DNA from: an uncultured Clostridia bacterium
Lineage (GTDB): Bacteria; Bacillota; Clostridia; TANB77; CAG-508
DNA length: 54,175 nt
Direction: 5' to 3'
Assembly: GCA_947625645.1 (NCBI GenBank)
Contig: CANQPE010000002.1
Span: 86,981 to 141,155 of the forward strand
Part shown: piece by piece, positions 18,372-28,166 of the stretch
How positions within the stretch are numbered: the first letter of the stretch is position 1
Layout: each line of letters opens with the position of its first letter
Translations under genes and position numbers: made by a program
The notes under the pieces: model-generated
The model's input: the letters and a program-made list of their open reading frames with translations, nothing else
Told to the model about the DNA's origin: nothing
The model's database searches: none

Positions 18372-20765
18372 TTATTTTTTTCCATAAACGATGCTGGCAT
18401 ATGTTTTTAATTTTTGGTAAACGAGGTCATTAATTGTACCAGAAGGGAAGTGACCAGAAGCATCTTTTTTACCAGCAGGAACACCAGTTAAAACTTCAAT
18501 GCCTTCTTCAATGGTAGAAATAGAGTAGATATGGAATTGTTTATTTTTTACAGCATCTATCACTTCATCGGAAAGTTGTAAATTATCAACGTTTTGTACA
18601 GGAATCATCACACCATGGGACCCATCTAATCCTCTCATTTTACAAATTTGGAAGTACCCTTCAATTTTTTCATTCACACCACCAATTGGTTGGATTTGAC
18701 CTTTTTGGTTCACAGAGCCTGTAACAGCAATGGATTGATTAATTGGAATACCAGAAAGGCTAGAAAGCAACCCATAAAGTTCTGTGCTAGAGGCACTGTC
18801 ACCATCAACGCCATTGTATAATTGTTCAAAACAAATGCTAGCAGTTAGACAAAGGGGAATATCTTGTGCAAACATTTCACCTAAATAACCTGTTAAAATT
18901 AATACACCTTTGGAATGGGAAGAACCAGAAAGGGAAACTTCACGTTCAATGTTGACAACACCATTTTTTCCGGTATAAGTATTGACTGTAATTTTAGCAG
19001 GTTTTCCAAAAGTATAATCTCCAATTGTCATAACCGTTAAACCATTTAAAGTACCAACTTTATAGCCAGAAGTATCAATTAGCAAAGAATGATTTTTAAT
19101 CATTTCCATATATTTTGTATCATATTTTTTGACACGGTTAATTTGCTCTTCGAGTGCAATGTTCATATATTTGGCTGTTACCACTTTACTTTTTTCAAGT
19201 TTTGCCCAAGTAGCAGCTTCACCAACAATTTCAATCAAATCATCAAAACGTGTTGAAATTTTATCATGGCTACCAGCCATTTTGGAAGCATATTCTACAA
19301 GTCTTGCCATAGCACTTTTGTCTAAGTGAGGAAGTTGATTGCCTTCGCAAAAACCATGTATAATACGAGCAAGTTTATTCACATTTTCACTTGTTAAAGG
19401 TGCATCGTCTTCAAATTCTACTTTAATTTTAAACAATTCTTTAAAATCGGCATCCATTGCTAATAGGGTTTGGTAAATTTGGCTATTTCCAATCAAAATA
19501 ACTTTTAAGTCTAAAGGAATTGGCTCAGGGCGTAATGATATCATAACCATTGAAGAACGTTGCTCAGGCATACCTTCAATTCCTAGTTCTTTAATACGCA
19601 ATGCTTTTTTTAAAGCTTCATAGCAAGCAGGGTTTGCCAACAAATCTTTTGCTTGAAAGATGATGTAGCCACCATTTGCTTGATGCAATAATCCAGGTTT
19701 TAACATGGTAAAATCTGTTTTTAAAGCGCCATAGTAGTTTTCGTATTCTAAGGAACCAAAAATGTTGTGATACGAATAATTAGAATCCATAATAACAGGA
19801 CTACCTTCTAACTTAGAATTATCAACAAACAAATTAACACGATAATTTAAAGAAGGATCTGTTTTTTTAGTAGCAGGATTAACTGGTTGATTTTGGTTTT
19901 GAGGTGTTTTATCTTCTTCTAAGAAGTAAGAAACATTATTTAGGACATCTTGTTTGACATCATTTAAAAAGCTGTTTATTTTTTTATTTCGTTTGTATTT
20001 TGACTTTAAGAAATTAATATGAGCACTAATCGTTAAAAGAGCAATGTTAGATTGCCATTCAGAGATTTTTTTATCAGACTGACGTTCAATTTCTTTAATC
20101 TGACTAATAACAGCCATAATTTGTTCTTGAACAATAGTAGATTTTGCTTCATATTCTTGTTTAATGGTTTCATCTAATTTTTCAAATTCTTCTTCTTCAA
20201 TAATTTTGCCATCTACAATAGGCATCATATAAATACCGTTTTGAGAAGCTTTTACTTGGAAATTGTATTTAGAAGCATCTTGGTTTAGCTTGTCTAAAAG
20301 GGCAGAACGTTTTTCTTCAAATTCATGCTTAATCAGGGTTTTTTCCTTTTCAAAATCATCAGCATTAAAGGTTTTTTTAATATCTTTTTTGATTTCTTTA
20401 ATAAACCCATCCATATTATCTTTAAATTCTTTTCCTTGCCCAGCTGGCAAAGAAACAGAAATGGGACTGTTAGGGTTGTTGAAATTATAAATATAACACC
20501 AATCATTAGGCACTTTTTGTTTACAAGAGATTTTGTCTAAGTAATTTTTAGTATATTTGGTTTTTCCAACACCACTAGGGCCTTCTAAGTACAAATTATA
20601 GCCTTTTACATTCACCTGAAGCCCAAATTCCAAAGCTTTAATGCCACGTTCTTGACCAATTCCCGTATGGATGTCTTCTAATTCTTGGGTAGTCTCAAAA
20701 TGAAAAAGATTTTCATCACAAGACATTTTTAATTTGTTAATAGATAATTCGTTTTTATTTTTCAT
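18372..20765 (-). CDS. LonB-like AAA ATPase with Lon protease domain
   Basis: ATP-dependent protease of the AAA_32/Lon_C type (797 residues), distinct from classical LonA. Walker A GPSGVGKT is at residues 62-69. A long charged insertion with coiled-coil character occupies about 130-300. The second AAA half has NGGYIIFQAKDLL, LKVILIGNSQIYQ and ISTRFDDLIEIVGEA. The C-terminal protease domain holds the Ser/Lys dyad: DGDSASSTELYGLLSSLSG and GGVNEKIEGYF. It starts at ATG 20763-20765 (minus strand) after GGAGGAAAAC. It is divergent from the transglutaminase-like gene and upstream of ytxC, a setting compatible with a sporulation or envelope role, which is inference. Confidence 0.93.
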   Translation of the reverse strand: MKNKNELSINKLKMSCDENLFHFETTQELEDIHTGIGQERGIKALEFGLQVNVKGYNLYLEGPSGVGKTKYTKNYLDKISCKQKVPNDWCYIYNFNNPNSPISVSLPAGQGKEFKDNMDGFIKEIKKDIKKTFNADDFEKEKTLIKHEFEEKRSALLDKLNQDASKYNFQVKASQNGIYMMPIVDGKIIEEEEFEKLDETIKQEYEAKSTIVQEQIMAVISQIKEIERQSDKKISEWQSNIALLTISAHINFLKSKYKRNKKINSFLNDVKQDVLNNVSYFLEEDKTPQNQNQPVNPATKKTDPSLNYRVNLFVDNSKLEGSPVIMDSNYSYHNIFGSLEYENYYGALKTDFTMLKPGLLHQANGGYIIFQAKDLLANPACYEALKKALRIKELGIEGMPEQRSSMVMISLRPEPIPLDLKVILIGNSQIYQTLLAMDADFKELFKIKVEFEDDAPLTSENVNKLARIIHGFCEGNQLPHLDKSAMARLVEYASKMAGSHDKISTRFDDLIEIVGEAATWAKLEKSKVVTAKYMNIALEEQINRVKKYDTKYMEMIKNHSLLIDTSGYKVGTLNGLTVMTIGDYTFGKPAKITVNTYTGKNGVVNIEREVSLSGSSHSKGVLILTGYLGEMFAQDIPLCLTASICFEQLYNGVDGDSASSTELYGLLSSLSGIPINQSIAVTGSVNQKGQIQPIGGVNEKIEGYFQICKMRGLDGSHGVMIPVQNVDNLQLSDEVIDAVKNKQFHIYSISTIEEGIEVLTGVPAGKKDASGHFPSGTINDLVYQKLKTYASIVYGKK

Positions 20766-20872
20766 TTGTTTTCCTCCGTTTTTATTGTATCCTATTTTTA
20801 AAATTTTATAGTTTTATTTTATATGATTTGTCAAAAAAAGTAAATAAATTTAGGAAAATTTTTTTTATAATC

Positions 20873-20901
20873 TTGCTATTTTGTGTGACGTGTAGTAAAA
20901 T
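20873..20901 (+). promoter_or_regulatory. Sigma-A type promoter for the envelope module
   Basis: TTGCTA (20873-20878), 17-bp spacer, TAAAAT (20896-20901), 26 bp before the start of the transglutaminase-like gene. It probably drives the set to 25394. Confidence 0.6.
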
Positions 20902-20927
20902 AAAATGCAAGGAATGAGGTGCGAAAA

Positions 20928-22454
20928 ATGAGCGGGAAACGTGAGAAAAAAGAAACCATAGGGCACAAAATAGGATGGATAATTGGAAGCATTATATGTG
21001 TAGCAATTATAGCAGGAATTGTCATAGCAACTGTTGTCATGCCAAAAGTAAAGGGAAAAGAAACCATGGAAGCGCAAATTCAATTGCAAGATATTGAAAA
21101 GCCAATTGGATATCAATTAGATTCAAACGATTTTATTACCCCCCTTGAAGAACAAAGTGGTAGCTATCAAGTAGAGATACAAAATCCAGAAACGATTGAT
21201 ACGCAAAATGTTGGGGAATACACCGTTCATTTTGTGATAACAGATGAGAAAGGAAATCAAATCGAAAAAACGTGTCAATTGACAATTACATATATTAAAA
21301 AAGAACTTACCATAGAATTAGGAACTCTATTGACCATAGAGAATTTAATTTATGATATGGAAAAAGCAGGAAATGCAGTAAACCAAGCAGATATAGATGC
21401 TATTAATCAAAGTGGCGTAGGGGAATATGAAATTCATTCTGAATACAATGGTATGCAAAACACAACCAAAATTGTAGTAAAAGATACAACACCACCAGAA
21501 CTTACACTAAAAGAAGTGACCGTTTATGTCGGGCAAACAGTGGAAGATGTCAATCAATTTGTAGAAGCCATTCAAGAAAAAAGTGAATTTAACCTGATAA
21601 TGGATACCACACCAGATGTAACAAAAGAGGGAACGCAAGAAATTACCATCACAGCAGAGGATGCCTATGGCAATAAAACAACCCAAACAACAAAACTAAA
21701 TGTTGTAAACGATACCGAAGGACCTGTCTTTTCAGGATTAAATCAAATGAATATTACAGTAGGAGGCAGTTTAGATTACAAGAAAGATGTATCTGCCAAC
21801 GATGCAAAAGATGGCAAGGTAGAATTTACGGTAGATAGTAGCAAAGTAAACCTACAAAAAGCGGGAACATATGAAGTAACCTATACAGCAAAAGACCAAG
21901 CGGGAAATCAAACGACAGGAACAAGAAAAGTAGTGGTATCAGAAAAAACAACGGCAACAGCAAAAGCAAACACAACTAACACGGGAACTTCAGCAAATAC
22001 CACAGATGATTTAAATGCAAAAGCAGATGCAGTGATTCAAAAAGTAACCAATGCTTCTATGAGCATGTCACAAAAAGTATTGGCACTTGTTGTTTATTTT
22101 AAAAATTAATCTAATCTTAACTATACCCATCGCTACAACGAATCAAATGCGGGAGGATGGAGGAATGGAGCCAAAATTGCTTTAACCCAGAAACAAGGGG
22201 ATTGCTATATCCATGCATCTGTGATGAAATTGATGCTAGAACGATTGGGCATTCCAAACTATATTGTAAAATGCACAGACAATTCTCATGCATGGAATTT
22301 AATACAAATTAATGGTGTATGGAGACATATTGATTCAACACCTAAAGTAGAACATTATCCAAATGAACTTATGACAGATAGTAGAAGATATGAAACGTTG
22401 CAGTGGTTACATCCAAGAGATTGGAACCGCTCAGCATACCCAGCAGCAAAATAA
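20928..22454 (+). pseudogene. Anchored Ig-like/transglutaminase-like protein interrupted by an in-frame TAA
   Basis: Reads in a single frame except for TAA at 22107-22109. Before it: a membrane anchor (about residues 14-40), then three Ig-like repeats of the DUF5011 type (VKDTTPPELTLKEVTVYVGQ, GTYEVTYTAKDQAGNQTTG) and a Thr/Asn linker. After it, in the same frame, comes a transglutaminase-like core with the catalytic triad visible: GDCYIHA (Cys), NSHAWNLI (His) and RHIDSTP (Asp), ending at 22454. The stop falls exactly where the catalytic domain begins (VVYFKN, stop, SNLNYTHRY). There is no CGG here, so this is a different event from the five shifted genes: a nonsense mutation, a base error, or readthrough. 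If translation stops, a surface protein without enzyme remains. Confidence 0.8.
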
Positions 22455-22472
22455 CCCAAAAAGGAGAAACAC

Positions 22473-23828
22473 ATGGACTTAGTTTCAGGAAGTATGTTTG
22501 CAATGATGCTAGTGACAGCATTTTTGTATTATGTAGTACCACCAAAAGCAAAACCATATACAATTCTTGCCATCAGTATTGCTTTTTATGCAAGTCTAGG
22601 ATGGCAAGCACTGCTGTATATTGTATTTAGTACAATGACAACCTATGTGGCAGGAATTTTATTAGAAGATAAGATAAAAAAACGACAGATGCGAGCAATA
22701 ACATTAGGAATCGTAATTGCCCTCAATGTTCTTATATTAGTCACAATAAAAAATCAAATATTTGGAAAAGATATTCTTGTGCCAATGGGAATTTCATACT
22801 ATACGTTCCAAGTCATTTCCTATAGCGTGGATATATATCGCAAAAAATATACAGCCCAAAGGAATTTAGCCAAATACTTTTTATACACAATGTACTTTCC
22901 GTATTTGTTTATTGGTCCCATTAATCGATATGATGATATAGAAAATACATTGTATGAAACAAACAAAAAATTTAGTAGTCGTCAGGCTTTTTATGGACTA
23001 GCTAGAATTTTGTGGGGGATTTTCAAAAAATTAGTGGTTGCTAACCGTATTCAAATCATAATGACAACCATAACACAAGATACTACCACATACCAAGGCG
23101 CTTATGCTTTGTTTGCTATGCTACTATATTCTGCTCAGCTATATTGTGATTTTAGTGGAGGAATTGATATTGTTATTGGATTTTCTAGAATCTTACAAAT
23201 TCATCTCAAAGAAAATTTTGATGTTCCCTATTGTTCACAAAATATCCAAGAATTTTGGAGAAGATGGCATATTTCACTTAGTAACTGGTTTAGAGACTAT
23301 GTGTACATCCCATTAGGAGGGAGTCGCGCAGGAAAATTAAGAACTAATATCAATGTGATGATTGTGTTTCTTCTTTCAGGATTGTGGCATGGAACAGGGT
23401 ATGTTTTGTGGGGATTTTTTCATGGTGTGTTTTTATTATTAGGCAAAGTGGTAAAAACGCCATGGAAGGTAGTCAATCAAATCCTAACATTTTTGATTGT
23501 ATCTGTCTTATGGTCATTCTTTATCTGGCAAGACACATGGCAAGCATGCCAGATGATCGGATCAATTTTTACGCAATTTAATTACCAAGCATTGCTTCAA
23601 AATATAGGAAATTTGGGATTAAGTTTTGCAAATTATGTCGTGTTACTATTGGCAACAATTGCTGTATTTGTGTATGATGGTCATAAACATAAAATGAATG
23701 AAAGGATAAAACGTACTGGAACAGAAATGAAATTAATAGGCGTGATTAGCATGATATTTGTCATATGCATTTTTGGTGTCTATGGAATTGGATTTGATGC
23801 AAGTGCTTTTATCTATAATAAATTTTAG
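22473..23828 (+). CDS. MBOAT family membrane O-acyltransferase (AlgI/PatB-like)
   Basis: Polytopic membrane acyltransferase that transfers acyl groups onto extracellular polysaccharide. About 10-12 hydrophobic helices cover the 451 residues. Family blocks: VPMGISYYTFQVISYSVDIY, MYFPYLFIGPINRYDD, AQLYCDFSGGIDIVIG, QEFWRRWHISLSNWFRDYVY and the catalytic-histidine motif LLSGLWHGTGYVLWG. It begins 18 bp after the transglutaminase-like frame and is followed at 24 bp by an SGNH-like partner, the usual two-component arrangement for cell-wall or capsule O-acylation. The polymer substrate cannot be deduced. Confidence 0.93.
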   Translation: MDLVSGSMFAMMLVTAFLYYVVPPKAKPYTILAISIAFYASLGWQALLYIVFSTMTTYVAGILLEDKIKKRQMRAITLGIVIALNVLILVTIKNQIFGKDILVPMGISYYTFQVISYSVDIYRKKYTAQRNLAKYFLYTMYFPYLFIGPINRYDDIENTLYETNKKFSSRQAFYGLARILWGIFKKLVVANRIQIIMTTITQDTTTYQGAYALFAMLLYSAQLYCDFSGGIDIVIGFSRILQIHLKENFDVPYCSQNIQEFWRRWHISLSNWFRDYVYIPLGGSRAGKLRTNINVMIVFLLSGLWHGTGYVLWGFFHGVFLLLGKVVKTPWKVVNQILTFLIVSVLWSFFIWQDTWQACQMIGSIFTQFNYQALLQNIGNLGLSFANYVVLLLATIAVFVYDGHKHKMNERIKRTGTEMKLIGVISMIFVICIFGVYGIGFDASAFIYNKF

Positions 23829-23852
23829 ACATAAGGAGGAGAAAGCCACAAT

Positions 23853-24854
23853 ATGAAAGTTGTAAAAATTATCATAATAGTCATCATAGCAACTGTTGCA
23901 TTTTATTTATTAAACCAATTATTAGAACCAAAATACATGACAGATTTAGTAGAAGGCAGCATGATTAGCCAATATTATGAAGAAGCAAAAAATCATGAAG
24001 TCATTTTTGTAGGAGACTGCGAAGTATATGCGAACATTTCGCCTATGGTATTGTATGAGAAGCAAGGGATTACTTCTTATGTAAGAGGCTCTTCTCAGCA
24101 AATGATTTGGCAGTCCTATTATCTTTTAAAAGAAACATTACAATATGAAAAACCAAAAGTGATTGTATTTAATGTCAATGCGATGCGTTACGATAAACCA
24201 GTCAGTGAAGCATACAATCGTTTGACTATTGATAAAATGAAATGGTCAAAAGAAAAATACGATATGATTCAGGCTTCCATGTTGGAGGAAGAAACATTTT
24301 TATCATATGTATTTCCGATTTTACGCTATCATGATAGGTTTGATAAATTAACACAAGAAGATATTGACTACCTATTCCAAAGAAAGAAAAATACATACCA
24401 AGGATTTTTAATTAATAAAGAAGTCAAACCATTAGAAGACATGCCAAATGTCAAAAAACTAGCCAAATACCAATTCGCAGACATAGATTATGACTATTTA
24501 GATAAAATCCAAGCACTATGTGAGGAAAATGGGATTAAGCTATTACTCATGAAAGCGCCAAGCGTATATCCACATTGGTATGATGAATATGATGCACAAA
24601 TAGAAGCATATGCAGAAAAAAATCAAATAAATTTTATCAATTTTCTTGACAAAGTGGAGGAAATTGGTATAGATTATAGTCAAGATACATATGATAGAGG
24701 GTTGTATTTAAATTTGACAGGAGCTACCAAATTAAGTAACTATATGGCAACGTACTTAAAACAAAATTATGACTTAACAGATTGCCGTCAAAATCCAGAA
24801 ATCAATGCCATCTATCAAGAAAAATTAGCGCAGTATGCGAAAGATATAATGTAG
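23853..24854 (+). CDS. Membrane-anchored SGNH-like hydrolase/acyltransferase partner of MBOAT
   Basis: A 333-residue extracytoplasmic protein with one N-terminal hydrophobic anchor (residues 4-22). The SGNH-type opening strand VIFVGDCEVY has a Cys in the position that usually bears the nucleophilic Ser of GDS; a C-terminal block YLNLTGATKLSNYM resembles the Asp-x-x-His/Asn region of DltD and AlgX-like proteins, but His is replaced by Asn. It may therefore be a divergent or non-hydrolytic partner. Location directly after the MBOAT gene supports joint O-acyl transfer outside the membrane. Confidence 0.8.
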   Translation: MKVVKIIIIVIIATVAFYLLNQLLEPKYMTDLVEGSMISQYYEEAKNHEVIFVGDCEVYANISPMVLYEKQGITSYVRGSSQQMIWQSYYLLKETLQYEKPKVIVFNVNAMRYDKPVSEAYNRLTIDKMKWSKEKYDMIQASMLEEETFLSYVFPILRYHDRFDKLTQEDIDYLFQRKKNTYQGFLINKEVKPLEDMPNVKKLAKYQFADIDYDYLDKIQALCEENGIKLLLMKAPSVYPHWYDEYDAQIEAYAEKNQINFINFLDKVEEIGIDYSQDTYDRGLYLNLTGATKLSNYMATYLKQNYDLTDCRQNPEINAIYQEKLAQYAKDIM

Positions 24855-24866
24855 GAGGAATAGTAC

Positions 24867-25394
24867 ATGAAAAATAAGGGAATTATAATAGCAATTGTGG
24901 CAGTTATTGCTGTCATAGCAGTCATAGGAATTTTTGCTGTAACAAACCAAAAAGAAGAAAATGTAGATGTAAAAACACAAGAAGCAAAACAACAAACACA
25001 AGAAGGCTATCAATTTCAGACACAAGAAAAAACCATACCATTAGGGGTGGATTTTGCTTCATTAAACATGCCAAAAGAAACCAATTATTATGAAGTAGAA
25101 AGCTGTGCATTTGAAGGATTAGATAAAGAATATACCTATGATCACTATGTTGTCACAACATATCCAGAAGGTGGAACAGATAAAGTAAAAACTGTTTACT
25201 TCTTAGATAGTGAGGCACAAACAACAGAAGGGGTAAAAATAGGGGACACTTATGAAAAAATGGTGGAAGTATATGGAAGTGACTATGAAAATGCAGACAA
25301 CCAATATACCTATACCAAAGGAAAAACACAGATCATTTTTTTAGTAGAAGAAGACAGTATTTCAGATATTACATATAATTATGTGACAGAATAA
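24867..25394 (+). CDS. Small membrane-anchored protein of the MBOAT module
   Basis: A 175-residue protein I cannot assign to a named family. Residues 5-25 form one hydrophobic segment; there is no lipobox cysteine. A Gln/Thr/Lys linker (30-55) leads to a small domain containing IPLGVDFASLNMP, CAFEGLDKEYTYDHYVVTTY, EGVKIGDTYEKMVEVYG and TQIIFLVEEDSISDITY, reminiscent of BamE/SmpA-like repeats with a GD-T-x-x-x-V turn. It starts 12 bp after the SGNH-like gene (AGGAGGAATAG site), so it is translated with the module. Confidence 0.78.
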   Translation: MKNKGIIIAIVAVIAVIAVIGIFAVTNQKEENVDVKTQEAKQQTQEGYQFQTQEKTIPLGVDFASLNMPKETNYYEVESCAFEGLDKEYTYDHYVVTTYPEGGTDKVKTVYFLDSEAQTTEGVKIGDTYEKMVEVYGSDYENADNQYTYTKGKTQIIFLVEEDSISDITYNYVTE

Positions 25395-25430
25395 AATGGG
25401 AGAACCAAGTACGGAAGGAATGGAAAAAAC

Positions 25431-27005
25431 GTGAAAGAAACTTTTTATATTACAACGCCCATCTATTATCCAAGTGGGAAATTTCATATTGGAACAGCAT
25501 ATACAACTGTTTTAGCAGACAGTTTGAAAAAGTTGCATCAATTAAAAGGTGAAGATGCCTATCTGTTAACAGGAACAGATGAACATGGTCAAAAAATACA
25601 ACAAGTTGCAGAAAAAAATGGAAAAGAGCCACAAGTATATGTAGATGAGATGGCAGCCATTGCTAAGGAATTATGGAAAACCATGGAAATTGAATATGAT
25701 GACTTTATTCAAACAACGCAAGTACGCCATGAAAAAGTTGTACAAAAAGTGTTTGAGAGATTGTTGGCACAAGGAGACATTTATAAAGGAACCTACGAAG
25801 GCATGTACTGCGTCCCTTGCAAAACGTATTTTACAGAAACACAATTGGTGGATGGAAAATGTCCAGATTGTGGAAGAGACGTTGTCAAAATGGAAGAAGA
25901 AGCATATTTTTTCAATATGAAGAAATATGCAGACCGTCTAATTGCCTATTATGAAGATCATCCCGATTTTATTAAGCCAAACTATCGAAAAACAGAAATG
26001 ATTAACAATTTTATAAAACCAGGGTTAGAAGATTTGTGTGTAACCAGAACAACATTTGATTGGGGAATTCCTGTTTTATCAGACCCAAAACATGTGGTAT
26101 ATGTGTGGTTAGATGCATTGCTAAACTATATAACAGCACTTGGCTATGATTCAGAAGATGATACCTTATTCCAAAAATACTGGCCAGCCAATATCCAGAT
26201 TGTAGGAAAAGACATTGCACGTTTCCATTTAATTTATTGGCCAATTTTTCTAATGGCATTAGATTTACCACTTCCGAAAACGATATTTGTACACAACTGG
26301 ATTATGATGAAAGATGGTAAAATGTCAAAGTCAAAAGGAAATGTGATTTATCCAGAGACATTAATCAATCGTTATGGATTAGATGCTGTACGCTATTTCC
26401 TATTAAGAGAAATGCCAGTCAGCCAAGACGGAATCTTTTCACCAGAAGCATTTATAGAAAGATACAATTTTGATTTATGTAATGACCTAAGCAATCTTTT
26501 AAACCGAACGGTATCTATGGTCAATAAATACTTTGGCGGAAAAGTTCCAGCCAATCAAACACATGCAAATGCTATTGATGAGGCATTTGAAACAGAAACG
26601 CAAGAATATATTATAGAATTTGAAAAGAAAATAGAGAATTTCGAAATAGCAGATAGTTTAAAGGAAATTTGGCAACTAATTGCAAGAACGAACAAATACA
26701 TCGACGAAACTGCGCCATGGCAGTTAGCCAAAGAAGAAGAAACAGAAAAATTAGCTTCTAGTATGTACCATCTAATCGAATCTTTAAGAAAAATCGCCAT
26801 TCTCATTTCACCATTTATGAAAGACACAGCGAAAAACATATTTAGACAAATTGGAATCACAGACTTAAAATTGCAAATGTGGGAAACATTACAAACCAAT
26901 ATTGCATTAGAAAATACACAGGTCATTGCACAAGGAGAGCCAATTTTTATGCGACGAAAGGCCGAAGAAGAGATAGAATACTTAAAAAATATGATGAAAA
27001 ATTAA
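25431..27005 (+). CDS. metG: Methionyl-tRNA synthetase (short form)
   Basis: Charges initiator and elongator tRNA-Met. HIGT (residues 19-22) and KMSKSKGNV mark the class I site; the CP insertion has a zinc knuckle with CVPC and CPDC. The 524-residue product ends after the anticodon-binding helices and lacks the C-terminal EMAP-like tRNA-binding domain of longer MetRS. The start is GTG 25431: an ATG at 25420 opens a four-codon ORF whose TGA overlaps the GTG, suggesting coupled initiation. There is no T-box in the 36-bp leader. It is followed by a hairpin and an intact REP-like palindrome. Confidence 0.95.
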   Translation: MKETFYITTPIYYPSGKFHIGTAYTTVLADSLKKLHQLKGEDAYLLTGTDEHGQKIQQVAEKNGKEPQVYVDEMAAIAKELWKTMEIEYDDFIQTTQVRHEKVVQKVFERLLAQGDIYKGTYEGMYCVPCKTYFTETQLVDGKCPDCGRDVVKMEEEAYFFNMKKYADRLIAYYEDHPDFIKPNYRKTEMINNFIKPGLEDLCVTRTTFDWGIPVLSDPKHVVYVWLDALLNYITALGYDSEDDTLFQKYWPANIQIVGKDIARFHLIYWPIFLMALDLPLPKTIFVHNWIMMKDGKMSKSKGNVIYPETLINRYGLDAVRYFLLREMPVSQDGIFSPEAFIERYNFDLCNDLSNLLNRTVSMVNKYFGGKVPANQTHANAIDEAFETETQEYIIEFEKKIENFEIADSLKEIWQLIARTNKYIDETAPWQLAKEEETEKLASSMYHLIESLRKIAILISPFMKDTAKNIFRQIGITDLKLQMWETLQTNIALENTQVIAQGEPIFMRRKAEEEIEYLKNMMKN

Positions 27006-27017
27006 ATAGATTTGTAC

Positions 27018-27050
27018 AAAAGAACTTCAAAAAAACATTGGAGTTCTTTT
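27018..27050 (+). terminator. Terminator after metG
   Basis: AAAAGAACTTC (27018-27028) pairs with GGAGTTCTTTT (27040-27050), including one G-U pair, with a short T run. It directly abuts the palindrome at 27052. Confidence 0.65.
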
Positions 27051-27051
27051 T

Positions 27052-27116
27052 GGGACAATTGGGGACGTATCTTTTTTGTCCCTTAGGGACAAAAAAGATA
27101 CGTCCCCAATTGTCCC
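27052..27116. repeat. REP-like palindrome, 31-bp perfect arms (type GTATC)
   Basis: Arms at 27052-27082 and 27086-27116 are perfect reverse complements around a 3-base loop (TTA). It contains GGGACAATTGGGGACG and TATCTTTTTTGTCCC. It is identical over the available length to the copy at 54119. Chance ORFs through it end in CPLGTKK-like peptides and are not genes. Confidence 0.9.
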
Positions 27117-27141
27117 GGTGGAATAAAATCTAAAAAATTGG

Positions 27142-27170
27142 TTGATAGTTTTTTTAAAAAGGTGTATAAT
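27142..27170 (+). promoter_or_regulatory. Sigma-A type promoter for the deacetylase gene
   Basis: TTGATA (27142-27147), 17-bp spacer, TATAAT (27165-27170); near-consensus, 37 bp before the start codon. Confidence 0.75.
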
Positions 27171-27207
27171 CATGGAGAAAAATGTCTCAACAAAGGAGAA
27201 GGTGTAA

Positions 27208-28152
27208 ATGAGACGTAGTAAAGATAATATATATGCAATGTGTAATTTAGATGATGAAGAGCGAAGAATGAAGCGAAAAAAACAAACAATAGGAATGGCA
27301 CTTTTAGTACTAATTACGCTATTGGTGATTACAATTGTATGTATTATTCAAAATATTCAAGATATGCAAAGAGCCAAAGAGTTTAGTGGGCAATTAGTTC
27401 AGTACCAAGAACAAAAGAAGCAAGAGCTAGAGGCGCAACAACGAGAAGAAGAAAAGCGAGTAGCAGAAGAAAAAGCACGTCAAGAGAAAATAGCTGAGGT
27501 GTCAGAGGAAGCAAAACATAATATAGAAACCATATATCGTTCAGAAACCAAAAGAGCATTTTTAACGTTTGATGATGGACCTTCCATTGTGACACCTACG
27601 ATTTTACAAGTTTTAAAAGAGAAAAATGTCAAAGCGACATTCTTTATGTTAGGATCCAATGTACAAAAATTACCAGAAACAGTTAAGCAAGTATATGCAG
27701 AAGGACATTACATTGCAAACCATGGGTATTCTCATGTGTATTCTGCAATATATGCTTCTCCACAAAGTGTGTTAGATGAATATAATCAAACAAACCAAGC
27801 AATCCAAACAGCAATCGGGGAACCAGAATTTAATTCCCATTTGTTTCGTTTCCCAGGGGGATATGCAGGTGGAAAATATGCAGCCATTAAGCAACAAGCA
27901 AAAGATGTATTACAGCAAAATGCAATTTATCATGTCGATTGGAATTGCTTAACAGGAGATGCAGAAACGAGTACTCCAACACCAGAATATACCATGAACC
28001 GATTACAGGCTACATCCGCAGGAAAAAATAGCCTTGTCATTTTAATGCATGATGCACAAGCTAAGAAAGTAACAGCAGATATGTTACCTCAAATTATTGA
28101 TTACTTAGCAGGACAAGGATATGAATTTAAAACATTTTATGATATTTTTTGA
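27208..28152 (+). CDS. Membrane-anchored polysaccharide (peptidoglycan or chitooligosaccharide) deacetylase
   Basis: NodB-fold (CE4) deacetylase held outside the cell. Residues 27-48 are a transmembrane anchor, 51-105 a Gln/Glu/Lys coiled coil, and the catalytic domain starts at about 115 with TFDDGPS (D122 catalytic base, D123 metal ligand). The second metal motif is H172-x3-H176 (NHGYSH). Later blocks are FRFPGGYAGG, HVDWNCLTGDA and LVILMHDAQAKKVT, containing the remaining active-site His and Asp. The probable substrate is N-acetylated cell-wall glycan, as in PgdA-like enzymes. It is followed directly by a large unknown gene. Confidence 0.92.
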   Translation: MRRSKDNIYAMCNLDDEERRMKRKKQTIGMALLVLITLLVITIVCIIQNIQDMQRAKEFSGQLVQYQEQKKQELEAQQREEEKRVAEEKARQEKIAEVSEEAKHNIETIYRSETKRAFLTFDDGPSIVTPTILQVLKEKNVKATFFMLGSNVQKLPETVKQVYAEGHYIANHGYSHVYSAIYASPQSVLDEYNQTNQAIQTAIGEPEFNSHLFRFPGGYAGGKYAAIKQQAKDVLQQNAIYHVDWNCLTGDAETSTPTPEYTMNRLQATSAGKNSLVILMHDAQAKKVTADMLPQIIDYLAGQGYEFKTFYDIF

Positions 28153-28166
28153 AGGGAGTTATCAAA

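Noticed and set aside
22107..22109. TAA in the transglutaminase-like gene as the same recoding event
   Set aside because: Both halves are in the same frame and no CGG is present; it is a separate nonsense change.
27001..27133. Small ORF downstream of metG
   Set aside because: It runs through the palindrome and terminator and has no homology-like features; typical translation artefact of the repeat.
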